NCBI RefSeq assembly: GCF_050947875.1
Contig: NC_134570.1
Span: forward strand, 106,710,622-106,774,621
Source of the DNA: Dermacentor variabilis
Taxonomy: Eukaryota > Arthropoda > Arachnida > Ixodida > Ixodidae
Direction of reading: 5' to 3'
Length of the DNA stretch: 64,000 nucleotides
A model generated the notes under the pieces. That model did not search any database. It was not told the origin of the DNA and was given only the letters and a program-made list of their open reading frames with translations. Positions 1 through 13,142 of this stretch are shown here, in pieces. The position numbers and the translations under genes were made by a program. Every line of letters starts with the position of its first letter. Positions within the stretch are counted from its first letter, which is position 1.

Positions 1-1020
1 CCATCTTGATCAAATACAGCATTAAAACATTGGAAGAAAGTGTTCGAAATCATCACGCTGCTGCTATCAGCTAGGTTTCTCAATGTCCCAAGAGAACTCT
101 GAGTTTCAGATATTTTATACTTTGAAGGAATAGGCAGCATTCTAAGTGCAATGTGTCGTGTTGCTTTAAAATTCCTAGCTTAGTTAAAAGTGTTACTAAT
201 AATTATTGAACACTCATCTTTTTTTTTCTTTTTTTTTTTACTTTCTCGTGGGTGATATAGTAGTTTCGCCTGCTGTCCTCACTGAACAAAAGGGGGTAGC
301 TTCTTTATGTTTGGTGACTGTAAAAATACGTTGGTGGATGGTGTGTAGGTGAAGTTCAAAACAGACGGGTAATTGGGGCTTTCAAAATAAATTACGCATA
401 CAAGCACTCTAGAGTGTTATGAGCGTGCCTAACGAGCGGGGAAGAAATGATCCCGCTGCCTTGCAGAACTATAAAATCCACCAGGACTAAATTTGGCGAA
501 AATTGGCCGTGGGCTATGAAAACTCTCTGCGCGAAGTTAAATGCAGTGGGATGAAACACAGTCCTTGTAAAAAAGAAAACGTTTATTCAAGTGTTAGAGC
601 GTGCGAAATGGCCACTGTAAGCGAAGCTTTCCAGCGTCTCGACATAGCTGTAGATTACAACAGGTTTGTATATTTTGGAAAAGGGAGGAGGGACATGGTA
701 AGTGCATGTGCGACATTTGGACGTTCTGTGTCCGGTTAAAAGAGTTGCAAATAATTACTGAACTGTCCTCTTTCTTTCCCTATGTTCAAGTGTCATAACA
801 CGTTCCCACTTGGTTTTAGCGATGTATTCGGTGAACTAAACAAGACATTTCTTTTATATTTGCTAAAACTAAAGGGCGCTTTACGGGCAATATTTAGTAA
901 AGTTCAAACAAACGGGACTAATTATAACATTTGCAGTAAATTACGCATGCAAGCGATCCGGAGCTTTATGAATGTGTTGTTTTGCGAACAAAAATATTAT
1001 TCCGTTGCCTTGGGAGGACA
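1..1020. repeat. Diverged tandem duplication, unit about 550 bp
   Basis: Two blocks, roughly 100-480 and 620-1020, share the same order of words at an offset near 549 bases. A TTAAAAG...AATAATTA-TGAAC word occurs near 190 and 735. AAATTACGCAT-CAAGC occurs near 389 and 937, and a TTATGA-TGTG-like word follows each. Similarity is patchy, so the duplication is old. No coding function was recognised; one possible exon in the second unit is listed separately. Confidence 0.5.
592..697 (+). CDS. Possible short internal exon, unrecognised
   Basis: An open stretch containing the peptide words MATVSEAFQRL and YNRFVYFGKG ends in ATG followed directly by GTAAGT at 698, a textbook 5' splice donor. An AG at 590-591 could be the acceptor, but the pyrimidine tract before it is poor. 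The corresponding part of the first duplicated unit has stops. I do not recognise the peptide, and it could be chance; only the donor and the even amino-acid composition argue for it. Confidence 0.18.
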
Positions 1021-1202
1021 GCGAGCTCAACCCATATCGAAACTAGCGGAACTAGAGGGGGGTGGGAAGGGAGAGAGGACACCGAGGACACCATGGTAAA
1101 TGTTATGGCAAAGTAAGATGTGTGCTTGATGAATTACTGGCTTTTTGAAAATTCCCAACAAGAAGTACTCCAAAGCATTACATACGGGCAAGTTTACAAA
1201 AG

Positions 1203-1239
<37 letters not shown>

Positions 1240-1249
1240 ACACACACAC

Positions 1250-1297
<48 letters not shown>
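1203..1297. repeat. Compound microsatellite (CA)n-(TA)n
   Basis: A CA run (1203-1250, one CACCAC break) passes directly into a TA run (1252-1297). The open frames across it on both strands are low-complexity translations of the repeat, not genes. Confidence 0.97.
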
Positions 1298-1299
<2 letters not shown>

Positions 1300-1922
1300 G
1301 GTTCGCCCACCCCCCCTCGAGAAGTAGTTGATACGCCACTGAATCGCCCAATCGTACACAAACTGACATTCTTGGACACTGGCCTACACGGATGATGCAC
1401 CGCGAAGTGCAGTCCCATTTCGCGCGAGCTTATGCAGCGGTAGGGCAAACGTTGATGCCAAGACGTCGGCGCTTAGGTATAGCGCCGGTGGGGCTTATCC
1501 TGCAATGCGAAAAATTCATTTTGAGACAGTATTAAACTTTTATTGAGTTCTTACGAAGCTGAACGAAACTGTATTGCGTCTCGGTTTCTATCGACTATAG
1601 TCAATAGGATGCCACGTTACCTCGTATTGAACAGTTTCAATAAAATAATTAGTGACTGGCTTTAACAGAACTTACAACGGAGCTACGGTTGAGAAACTTT
1701 CGTCGAAACTGCAGCATACCTTCAAGTGAGCATGGAATAAAGTGAAAACGTTGTCACAAACACTGCGAGCGAAATGAATTGTGTCCGTTTCCACCTTCAA
1801 TTATAATTCGAGCTCTGCTTCAGCTCGCGCGTAAGCGTAAGCGGACAGATCTCGTATATGCGAGCCAATTAGCCTTAATATCACGCCGGCTCAGTGAGGG
1901 CCACTCAGAATACGGCTATATA
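1298..1922. other. No gene seen
   Basis: About 620 bases without a supportable gene, RNA or known repeat. Stops are dense in all frames. Confidence 0.6.
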
Positions 1923-2100
1923 CACTGATACACCTTAAAATAATTTACACCCTAAAAAGTGAAAAAGGGTGTAAATGTGTCTATAACTCACACCCTTAGA
2001 GTGTCCATTATATATATAACACCCTAAGGGTGTGAGTTATAGACATATTTACACCCTTTTTCCCTTTTTAGGGTGTAAATTATTTTACAATGTATCAGTG
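1923..2100. mobile_element. Foldback palindrome, MITE-like
   Basis: Two near-identical inverted arms of about 80 bases (1923-2002 and 2019-2100) surround a short TA-rich spacer. The ends are CACTGATACA and its complement. Each arm carries words of the form ACACCCT...AGGGTGT, so smaller hairpins nest inside the large one. A non-autonomous inverted-repeat transposon is the likeliest identity. No clear target-site duplication was seen. Confidence 0.75.
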
Positions 2101-3341
2101 ATGCTGGGATGTTCAGCGTACAGTGTCGCGCGCCGTGTTGTTTCGAGTCGCATACAAACAGTTATTTTGAGTTTGTATTGAAGATTTATTCAGTACCCAT
2201 AAAATAAAGAAAGAAATCAATATATATGTAAATTCAGTTCTTATTTAGCGTAGTGAATAGGCTTTGAAATTATACCTCGTGTTCAAGAGACACAATATAT
2301 TACGAATTTGCACCTCACGTAAGAGAATTTCAATGAAGTTGCTATTGAGGAACCGATTGTGTAGGAAGGAGGTCTCTCGCCTTCTGTTAAATTACCTACA
2401 GGACACGGATTTGGCTTCCACATGGTGAACTGGGGAGTGACCATTTGTAATTGGGAGGTCTGTGTCTGATTATGTGATTTGTTTATTTTAAGTGTCGCTA
2501 CGGTGGATCAATTGCCGGCAGCAACTGCAAGCCTAATCCCACCAGTAGCCTACAACAACTCAACTCAACTCAACCTTCGTTCGAAACTGCCTTCGTGTCA
2601 GCCTACCTGTGGTTACAACAAGCTATACGAGAGGCTGCCCCGGCTAAAGTAAGCCAAGCCATTAAACAAACTGCTAAAAAATACGGTTATTTGGTTTACA
2701 ATGTTCGATCGTGACACCAGCCCCCTTCGGTCACCAGGATAACTTTTTAGTCTGCTGATTAACCGGCTTATTAGAGAAAGTCGTTCAAAAAAAGTTCGTA
2801 ATTCACGAATTCGCGTCGTCACTTGCGATGGCGAAACTATTATTGCGTCCTAAGTGATCCTAATCAGTTTACTTCCTCGCCACTGTGTCCTGCGCAATTA
2901 TTTATTGGCCCGCGCTTTACTCTTAGCGCGCGAAATACGAAAAGTCCAGAGTGACTGCGCGCTTGATTTGAAGTATCTAACTCTGCTCGTGTGGTTTAGC
3001 GAACACCTAAAATAAAACTAAATGGATTATACTCAGCGTACAGTGTGCACAACATTAGTTGTAATTGAAGGTCGATTAGGAGTTCTGATATAAAATCTGT
3101 GGCCAATTCCTTACAACTTAAAGGTAGTACTCAGAGTAAGTTGAAATAAATCTCAAATCATGCTAAGGTACAAATTTAAATAAAAGACAATAAAGAGAAC
3201 GTATGTTTTTCTAGTCCCTTACAAAATCATTTTGCTTCTTTTTCATCTCTCTTGGTTTTTTTGCGATGGGGGTAGGCTTACAAATACAGTTGTTTTTGTA
3301 AGTGCTTACATATAAGGAAATAAAAGGTGGAAGGCATATAC

Positions 3342-3344
<3 letters not shown>
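2101..3344. other. No gene seen
   Basis: Non-coding sequence with a short CTCAA repeat near 2557-2575. No coding or RNA feature could be supported. Confidence 0.6.

Positions 3345-3376
<32 letters not shown>
3345..3376. repeat. (TA)n microsatellite
   Basis: A pure TA run; the minus-strand open frame through it is low complexity. Confidence 0.95.
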
Positions 3377-3377
<1 letters not shown>

Positions 3378-5165
3378 TAACCAGAGTGACTAATCGATTA
3401 AGGATTCTGCACAGTGGGAAGGGGAAAGGAGGATAGAAAAGAATGGTAAGAAGAGATGATATGAATAGATATGACGAAGGCGTCCTTTTATAAACGATGT
3501 ACTTCAACAGCGATGAAAATGTGGTTCCGGCTGCGGGTCGCGCGCTTCCTGTAGAATTCCCAAAGAAACTCGTAATCATTGTACCATAAACAGCTTTTTT
3601 TTTTTTTAGCTATCAACTGTTGCTGTCCGTCGTTAAAACAATGGTCGTCTTTGTGCCTCTCACACCAAGAAACACGGCAAGGCTAATGATGTTTACCGAA
3701 CTTTTTCGCGAGTTGTTTACGAGGTGATAATTATATGTCACCCCATGATAACGAGACATGCAAGTGAAACTCAAACTTCACAGAAAGTTCGCGCAAATCA
3801 TCCGATCTCGGTCCGTCTCCTCGCCACAACAGCAGCGGAGCAGAGCTCGACCGCCGCCGCCCGAGTAGCTCGCGCCATCTGGTAGCGACGCTACAAGACT
3901 CTCGTGAGCGCTCGCTCGGCAGTTGTGATCTCTCGGCGAACCCTTCACCTTGCGCGTTGGGTTCGCATGCTGATTTTGCTGCCTTTCCATACGACACTCA
4001 CGAAGGCATCACTGTTAATTGCTGTCCGTTTACGTCACCTGGAAAGCGTTTATGTCACAGAAGCTTTGCAGGCCAGGAGTGTTTTGCATTGAGGGCAGGT
4101 TAAAGCAAAACTGGAAGGTCTTCGTTCCCGTCTTGTGACTGCGTGCAACTCTTGCCAACTTACACGTTTGTTAAGAGGCACACATATTCACATTTTGTTG
4201 GGTCTAGGAATCCCAAGCTGTACGCCCTTACCACTGCGGTCGATGTAACATATACTTTTTTCCCGTGACAGATGCAATGGTTATATAGGCCTGAAACAAA
4301 GAATTTCCCGTATGTAATTTTCCCGTAATATTTCCCGTATGTAAAAGCTTGGGTTCCCCTCTTTGTTGCCAACGTTAGCTAAATAAACCAGCAACGTGTA
4401 TTACTAAAGGGATCCATCCAGTTTGCCTTACAAGGCTGTTAAAATTTTGCATTTTTTCCTCAAATGTGAGGGTATGTACATATTTTCCCTTGGTCCTTAC
4501 GCGTGTATCTGTTACACGGCTGGGCGCTTGTGCGTGATGACAACGCTCGTTTGCGCTTGCCCCCTGCTCTGTAGGAACGAATTTTGATGGTGTATATGGA
4601 GTGCCTATGCAGATTATGCGTTGACCGCTATGACATACTACTGATGCAGTCGTCTCTCTGAGGACGTAATATTTGTACACCGTCTCGTAAACGTGTTTAT
4701 TTTCCTTAGCTTGTTCTGGGCCCATCGAACACCTACCTAACAAGTTGTTGACAGAAGGCCTCGCGAACGTTATTCACAAGGAGCGCAAGTCCTCCGGCCG
4801 TCTGTAGACAATCTGTAAGCCTTAGTGAAGAAGTAGAAGAAGCGTCTATAGACGTTCTAGACGGACGAAATAAAATGTTTGCGAAAGACGCGCAACGCAT
4901 TCACCAGAAAGCCCATGCTTAGTGCGTGTAGTAAGTAATTTCTCCCGTCGAACATATGGCTATAGTTCATTTTATAAATTAGCCGTTCCACTTTCTTGTT
5001 GTCTGTGGATAGGTGCAGCCGTCTATCACAGCTGATAACGAGGTTAGCGTCAACGAGACTTACGAAACGAGAATGGGAGCGTGCTCTAGCACTGATCCGT
5101 GAAACGAGCCGCCAACGAGCCTTGCAAGTAACCTGTGCACACAAAATTCTGAGCAGGAGCGTCAA
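3377..5165. other. No gene seen; small GC-rich patch near 3780-3990
   Basis: Open frames near 3731-3997 are short and arginine/serine-rich, typical of GC-rich non-coding DNA. Nothing was recognised. Confidence 0.55.
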
Positions 5166-5201
5166 CAATTGCAAAGGAGGCGACTGCCTCCTTTGCAATT
5201 G
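5166..5201. repeat. Perfect 16-bp hairpin
   Basis: CAATTGCAAAGGAGGC at 5166-5181 is followed by a 4-base loop (GACT) and its exact reverse complement at 5186-5201. No transposon ends surround it. Confidence 0.9.
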
Positions 5202-5877
5202 TGCTACTCAGGAAGTTACTACGGCAGCGATTCCTGCCCACATTAAGAGGTGCTTGTACAGATACAGTTGCAGCATGTATGACCACTTGGAGTTTTAAGT
5301 CCGAAATTTCCAAAGCGAATGATCGACACCTCCTGGCGGTCGACTGTATAGCGTCTCTCACCATAAACGTATACCCAAACTCGTAGCATAAACACGGCAG
5401 CACTTTAGCGAAGGGCGTTTCAATACTGCAAACATGTATTACTCGTATTACTGTCACTTAACCTGCGTGTTGATCTCGTCAACCCGTACCGTTATCCTAT
5501 ATTTTACAAAGATGCCACGTTACTTAGCGTCTGCGCGATAAACATTTAATAAAAATTTATTTCCATGCCTTAAGTGTGTCCTGGAGAAATGCTTCGCAAT
5601 AACATACAGAATACTACTATACATGGAATCTGCCAATTTTTGTTTTTCTTATTCGGGAAGAAGCGTTTGATATCATCCTTACCTATTACTTGCGCATGAT
5701 ATTCGTGAGTGTTCCTAACAATGTGGCTGACTCAGACGACAACCTACTGGGACCAAAACCACATACTTGGAGAAATGCAGCGATGAAGCATCGGGAATTC
5801 ATCGGTATCAGCGAGGCCCTCGATTCAAACACTCGGAAACAAACCAACCTCAAGAAACATCAAAAACATATTTACGA
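5202..5877. other. No gene seen
   Basis: Overlapping small frames on both strands, none recognisable. Confidence 0.55.
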
Positions 5878-6440
5878 ATACCGTATTTTCTAAGGTATAA
5901 GTCGCGCCGTCGCACAAATCGCGCCCGACATTTTTTGCGAATTTCGAAGAAACAGATTGGTGTATACGTCGCACCGGTGTATACAAGGCGAGCCTATTTC
6001 AGCTCGGTTGGCACGATGAAACGCGATTATGCACGCTGATACAATCCTCGTAAAATGCCGTATTCACCCCATTTCAAAGCACTAAGTTTTCGTAAACAAT
6101 GCTTTTACGAGCTGCAAGTTCTATCAGAAAGAAAACTTGAACGAACACTCTTTCTTTTTCTAGGCACTGAAAAGCAGTTGTTGAGATACTTCCACCAGTA
6201 GTGTCACTGTGCCATCATTGTCGGCCTATTAATAACCTTTAGAGAGCTTGTAGGCACTTCGCCTGGATTGCTTCTGCGGCGTGGTGTGCTCGGAATAAAA
6301 AACAAAGAAAAGAGAGAAGAAGACGTTCATATTGGTTGTGCCAGCGTGTATGATTTTATCGATATACTACAAGTCGCACCGGGAGTTGTATAAAACTAAC
6401 TGAGAGATAACCTTGGAAAAAAAAAAAAGGAAACACGGCT
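5878..6440. repeat. Dispersed repeat with TATAAGTCGCACC-type words
   Basis: Words of the form GTATA-GTCGC-CCGG recur at about 5895, 5962 and 6362, spread over some 500 bases. This suggests a degraded dispersed element rather than coding DNA. The family is not identified. Confidence 0.35.
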
Positions 6441-8392
6441 ACAGTCCAGAAAATACAACAATAATAAAGTGTTAATTTTACATCATATTTAAATTAGTGC
6501 AGCTTCTAGGCGGCATTAAAAGTACATGCTTTAGAAGATATATTCGTGTAATATTAAAGAACGGCAGTAAAGGCAACTGACTTGAAAAAACGACAGCTTG
6601 TGACGCAGAAATCAGAGCGACTTGAGTCATGGATAATTCATAAATGCAGTACATAACGTATTACGGGTGAGCTTACGCGATTTCCAGCGAGGACCGCTGA
6701 CATGACAAATTTAGTATTCGTGTTACGTGCGAAATTGTGAGGAAATAAGTCTACACACAGGCCTGTGAAATCACTTGCCATACGAACTCCACACAGAAGA
6801 TCATGCTCGCAACAAGTTAGTGAAGAAAGCAGGAAACTAGTGCAGTTTCTTCAACTGGTGGTTTCAGAGCGTTCGAGCCGGCGCTATGCAAAGGCTGTGC
6901 AAGACTGCGCGCTAGACTGTGTACTTCGACGATCCTAAAAGCGGCCTCCAATGTGCGGGCTCCAAAGGTGGTCCAAGCGGTCTCCATCTGCAGGCTATAC
7001 GGCTCCCAATGCATTAGCACATCGTCATCTCAGTTTACGTGACTGCTTCTCTAATATATACAACCAGAATGATGTCACTGTAAGACTAACAGGACTATAC
7101 CTAATTGTTCCAATGGTTCATGCGCAATTTGAAGCTTGCTTCCCCTATCTGGTCTTCCTGTCATAGATGTTTCACGAACATGCACGTTGAAAGCAATTCA
7201 GAATAGGGCTAGTCGGTTGATTCTTGCAATTGAAGGCGTCTAACTGCAAGAGAATGGAATAGCCTTCCTTTGTCACTAGTGAAAGTCCGTCGCTGAACCT
7301 GCCTTTACCTGCAGTTGAAAGCGAAATAGCTCGCATATAAGCCTGTTTCTGTTTCTGTTCTTTTCTTCTTTTTTTGGCGGCTCACTGACTTATATAATTA
7401 CACTAGTTCGGTTTTCAGATTCTTTCGTCTCAATAAACTGAAGCGTTGTGGTATATCTTTCCTATTTCGCATTCTAATATTGGGGCTCCTAGGTAACCAA
7501 TGCCCAGCTTACTCATTCCTGTACTTTTTTTTACCCGGCGTGTTGATGCTATTCACAACTTTATAGACACTGACATTACCGATTTGCACTGCGCACATTT
7601 GCTTATATTAATCTGAGTTGTAACTGACATTGATTTAAGTTTAGTTATAAAAAAATTGTAGTTGTTATTGTAATTGTAGGGTGTTTCAAGTTGTGTTATT
7701 GTTAATCTCAATGGGCCACTGCATGGGTCCGCCTGCCAAGATCCCTTCGGAACTTGCAGTGTATTCAAATGAATAAATAATTATAATTCCCAGTTCAGCA
7801 TATCGCTCGAACCGTATCAAGCCATAACCCTTACCACCTGGACTCGCATCTACGTCGTCGCTGCTGCTTAATAAGTGCCTCAGCATTACTCACCTGCGTA
7901 GTAACGTGGACGGATTTGATTACTCCACAATAACACGCGTGATTTGCTTCTTGAATGCCCTTCCCGATAGCACAGTCGAACGCTCGAATAAAGAACAATT
8001 ATGCCAAACCCTAAGCTTGAATTTCTAGACTCTAGCCCCTCCCTTTCATACCGTGAGATCATATACGCGTTTCACGTGGCTGGGGAATTTTCATTAGTTC
8101 CGTGTGTGCTTCTAGATGTTCTTTACCTTAAAAAGCGATAACCAGCTATCATGGTTCTACCTTGCATTGTTTTGAGATCATTCGCTTTGTACGCTTTCTT
8201 CTGGTTTTGGCGTTTTACTTGCCTCTCTCGTTTTGATAGTAACGCCGGTAATCTTTGATTGTGACAAAAACAATCGCTTGATATTGTGCTGGCAATATTT
8301 CTCTTTTGAATAGTTTGATTTTCCCATATTTTGTTTGACATGGTGCCAACCCGTCCGCTGCCCTGGGCATGGTCAGTAAAGTATATCCGCAA

Positions 8393-8393
<1 letters not shown>
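6441..8393. other. No gene seen; possible LINE scrap near 7185-7230
   Basis: At about 7188-7226 the plus strand encodes LKAIQNRASRLIL, close to the QNRA-R motif found between the reverse transcriptase and the C-terminal region of many Jockey/CR1-type LINEs. It is only about 13 codons, so this is a suggestion. The rest shows no supportable feature. Confidence 0.3.

Positions 8394-8440
<47 letters not shown>
8394..8440. repeat. (AAAT)n microsatellite
   Basis: A tetranucleotide run after CAATTAAATAA. It could be the expanded 3' tail of a small retroposon, but no body was identified upstream. Confidence 0.95.
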
Positions 8441-9645
<1,205 letters not shown>

Positions 9646-9823
9646 CCGCCACTGAATCCCGTGCGACACGTATATATGCATCCCAACATGTAGCATAAAT
9701 ATTTAGCTCGAAGGGCGTAATCTCAACTTGATTGAATGCATGCATCATGTCGCAGTTGCCCGAGATGTGTCACGGGTCACACTAATTGGCGCGATCAACA
9801 GTGTTATTAGAAGAGGTGCCTCA

Positions 9824-9894
9824 GGATCCAACGTTTCGACAGGGTGACTTCTCTTCGTCGGTCACCTTGTCGAAGCGCTAGATCCTGACACGTC
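9824..9894. repeat. Imperfect hairpin with TTCGACA / TGTCGAA arms
   Basis: TCAGGATC...TTCGACA-GGTGAC pairs with GTCACC-TGTCGAA...GATCCTGA across a short CTTCTCTTCGTC loop. The minus strand carries CGACGAAG and CGAAACGTT words. Similar words occur in some Penelope-like elements, where they belong to hammerhead ribozymes, but the canonical CTGATGA core is absent. Confidence 0.5.
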
Positions 9895-9959
9895 TAATTT
9901 ATTCCGCATCCTCACCCAACTCGCCCAACAACGCCTCTTGTTAAGATATCTCTTGTTTA

Positions 9960-10132
9960 TAGTGTCCTTGTGCATGGTGTCCCTCCTACACGTACTCAGT
10001 GCTTACTCTCTCCCTTTCTTCCTCTTTCTATTCCCCTTTCCCACACCCCCAGTGTAGGGTAGCAAACCGGATGCTGATCTGGTTGACCTCCCTGCCTTTC
10101 CTATCCCTGTTTTCTCTCCCTCTCTCTCTCTT
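9960..10132 (+). mobile_element. Solo 3' tail of an I-type LINE
   Basis: The block CCCAGTGTAGGGTAGCAAACC...CTGGTTGACCTCCCTGCCTTTCC, followed by CT-rich tail, matches the segment after the stop codon of the LINE copy at 30.16-31.99 kb (31910-31985). Only the 3' untranslated end is present, as expected for a severely 5'-truncated retrotransposition copy. Confidence 0.7.
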
Positions 10133-10203
10133 GTTCGGCCATTGTTGATCGCTGCGTCTCCATCTTCCTGTGAGTGCTTCCTCTTAATTTGGGAGACGCA
10201 CTA

Positions 10204-10330
<127 letters not shown>

Positions 10331-10400
10331 GGATATAGAGAGGTTAACCAGACACGAGTATAGGTTATCTATCCTGCACTGGGGAAAGAGAATAAAATGG
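10331..10400 (-). mobile_element. Solo 3' tail of an I-type LINE
   Basis: The minus strand shows the same landmark order as the other tails: CCCCAGTGCAGGATAG..., then ...TGGTTAACCTC, then CT-rich DNA, here expanded into the neighbouring microsatellite. Diverged from the other copies. Confidence 0.55.
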
Positions 10401-11282
10401 CAAAAAACGGAACACGCCATTACTTTAGACGTTTTTTGTTATGCACTCATCAGAAACGGGGTGTGTACTACCCCTGCAGACATATATGTAGACGTGCCTA
10501 TACAGCTTGTAGTTTACGTGCGGCGCCGAGGTGTAAAAAAAAACGTGTAATTAAGTATGGCTAATAAAGCACACGTGTTTCATACCAAAGAAGAAAAAAA
10601 AAATGAAAGAATCACGGCAGCGACTAAATAGGAAGCTTTAGAAATAGGGTCCCCAAGCAGCTTTGCATATACCAAGACACCACGTGCACGGCCAGCTTTT
10701 TATACTCTTTTGTGTACTTTTGCGTTGTTTTGTGCACCTTTTACGCTCTTTTGCGCATCCGGCTGATAGCACCCCCTAACTTTGGGTGCCCTATTTCTAA
10801 AACTCGCTAATACGTTCCGTCTGCGTCTCCTCTGGCAATAAAATCGCGTGCTCCTTCTGCAACTTCCGCCATTGTTAAAGTCTCTTTCGGTCTCACATAT
10901 TACGTGACCTGATTTTATGCTCCACAAATACAGCCAGTGGCTGCAATCGCCAGAAGCAGTGGAATTAATAATTGCTCTTCATTGTGTGTACCAGCTGCGG
11001 GTGTGTTTTATTTCCGCGTTATCTGGTGTCATTTCTGCGCAATCATTTGACAATAAAACTCGCTATGTAGAAGCCCGCGATAAAAGGTGACGGCGTTCTC
11101 ACACGTTCACATTCACTATTGGTGCTGTGAAGAGATACATGCACCACAATAGAAGCGACGCACGATTATTGAAGGTGTGCTAAAGCCGTTTACTCCGTGT
11201 ATGTCCGGCAGGCAACGTTGAACGCAAAAAACAGCACAACATCTTTTCTTTTTGTGTGTCTGTGTTTAGCAAATTCTAATGC
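10401..11282. other. No gene seen
   Basis: A poly-A patch near 10535 and 10593 and no supportable gene or RNA. Confidence 0.55.
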
Positions 11283-11285
11283 TGT

Positions 11286-11357
11286 AGAGCAGCGGTGGCG
11301 TAGAGGTAGAACACCCGCCTCGCGTGCAAGAGGTCCGTCGTTCGAATACCGGTACCG
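11286..11357 (+). repeat. tRNA-like sequence upstream of the RTE-like LINE
   Basis: The stretch GCAGCGGTGGCGTAGAGG (A-box-like) through TCGTTCGAATACC (B-box-like) has the spacing and length of a tRNA, with CTCGCGT in the anticodon-loop position. The anticodon stem is mismatched, so it is more likely a tRNA-derived SINE or promoter head than a functional tRNA gene. It lies about 50 bases before the 5' region of the RTE-like LINE and may supply an RNA polymerase III promoter. Confidence 0.5.
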
Positions 11358-11486
11358 CACAATTTTGCATCGGATTAAAAAAATAAGAAAAAAATCCGCG
11401 TGTTGATAAAATTGTATAAACAGGCTTGGAGTGTGGCCTGATCCCGATGACCAGAACCAGTAACGCAATCCCTCACCAGAGCAGGA

Positions 11487-13142
11487 TTGGCCACCCTAGT
11501 GCAGTACTTGGCCACAACCTCCTATATGAATACAACAATCAAACCCCGGCCCTCAGTCCCCAGCAGCTGTGAAGCAACTGACCACGGCGGCGGTCAGACC
11601 TGCGACGCAGCAGAGGGGGCTAAGAATCCCTGGCTCCGGACAGGCCGCCATTGGAATATGAACCTGGCAACGTTTAACGCTAGAACGTTATCTAGTGAGG
11701 CGAGTCTAGCAGTGCTATTGGATGAATGAGAGGGCAGTAAATGGGATATAATAGGCCTCAGTGAAGTTAGGAGGCCAAAAGAAGCATATACAGTGCTAAA
11801 AAGCGGGCACGTCCTGTGCTACCGGGGCTTAGCGGAGAGACGAGAACCATGTGTCAGATTCCTGATTAATAAGAATATAGCTGGTAGCATACAGGAATTC
11901 TATGGCATTAACGAGAGGGTGGCAGGTCTTGTTGTGAAACTTAATAAGAGGTACAAAATGAAGGTTGTACAGGTCTACGCCCCTACATCCAGTCATGATG
12001 ACCAGGAAGTCGAAAGCTTCTATGAAGACGTGGAATCGGTGATGGGTAGAGTGAAAACGAAATACACTCTACTGATGGGCGACTTCAATGCCAAGGTAGG
12101 CAAGAAGCAGGCTGGAGACAAGGCAGTGGAGGAATATCGCATAGGCACTAGGAATAGCAGGGGAGAGTTATTAGTACAGTTTGCGGAACAGAATAATATG
12201 CGGATAATGAATACCTTCTTCCGCAAGCGGGATAGCCGAAAGTGGACGTGGAGGAGCCCGAACGGCGAGACTAGAAATGAAATAGACTTCGTACTCTGCG
12301 CTAACCCTGGCATCATACAAAATGTGGACGTGCTCAGCAAGGTGCGCTGCAGTGACCATAGGATGGTAAGAACTCGAATTAGCCTAGACCTGAGGAGGGA
12401 ACGGAAGAAACTTCTACATGAGAAGCCGATCAATGAGTTAGCGGTAAGAGGGAAAATAGAGAAATTCCAGATCAAGCTACAGAACAGGTATTCGGCTTTA
12501 ACTCAGGAAGATGACCTTAGTGTTGAAGCAATGAACGACAATCTTGTGGGCATCATTAAGGAGTGTGCAATAGAAGTCGGTGGTAACTCCGTTAGACAGG
12601 ATACCAGTAAGCTATCGCAGGAGACGAAAGATCTGATCAAGAAACGCCAATGTATGAAAGCCTCTAACCCTACAGCTAGAATAGAACTGTCAGAACTTTC
12701 GAAGTTAATCAACAAGCGTAAGACAGCGGACATAAGGAACTATAATATGGATAGAATTGAACAGGCTCTCAGGAACGGAGGAAGCCTAAAAGCAGTGAAG
12801 AAGAAACTAGGAATAGGCAAGAATCAGATGTGTGCGTTAAGAGACAAAGCCGGCAATATCGTTACTAATATGCATGAGATAGTTCAAGTGGCTGAAGAGT
12901 TCTACAGAGATTTATACACGACGATAAGGTGAGAGAGAATAGTCTAGAGGAACTTGAAATCCCACAAGTAACGCCGGAAGAGGTAAAGAACGCCTTGGGA
13001 GCTATGCAAAGGGGCAAGGCAGCTGGGGAGGATCAGGTAACAGCAGATTTGTTGAAGATGGTGGGAACACTGTCCTAGAAAGATTGGCCGCCCTATATAC
13101 ACAATGCCTCATGACCTCGAACGTACCGGAATCTTGGAAAAA
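11487..13142 (+). pseudogene. RTE-like LINE ORF, endonuclease half (broken)
   Basis: The product would nick target DNA and begin reverse transcription of its own RNA. The frame from 11487 is open to a TGA at 11727-11729, then continues in the same frame to 12932. Endonuclease hallmarks are visible: LATFNART, the GLSEVRR glutamate site just after the TGA, VYAPTSS, MGDFNAKVG, NEIDFVLC and CSDHRMV (the SDH catalytic motif). After a frameshift near 12930 the reverse transcriptase starts with the conserved GKAAGEDQ-like segment, shifts frame again near 13065, and runs to VPESWK, where the nested insertion interrupts it. Damage: one nonsense codon, two frameshifts, one insertion. Endonuclease and tail both suggest an RTE-type element, but the clade call is by eye. 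Confidence 0.85.

Noticed and set aside
11286..11357. Possible functional alanine-type tRNA gene
   Set aside because: Anticodon stem mismatches and the position next to LINE sequence favour a tRNA-derived repeat.
12020..12475. 151-codon minus-strand frame
   Set aside because: Shadow of the endonuclease region on the opposite strand.
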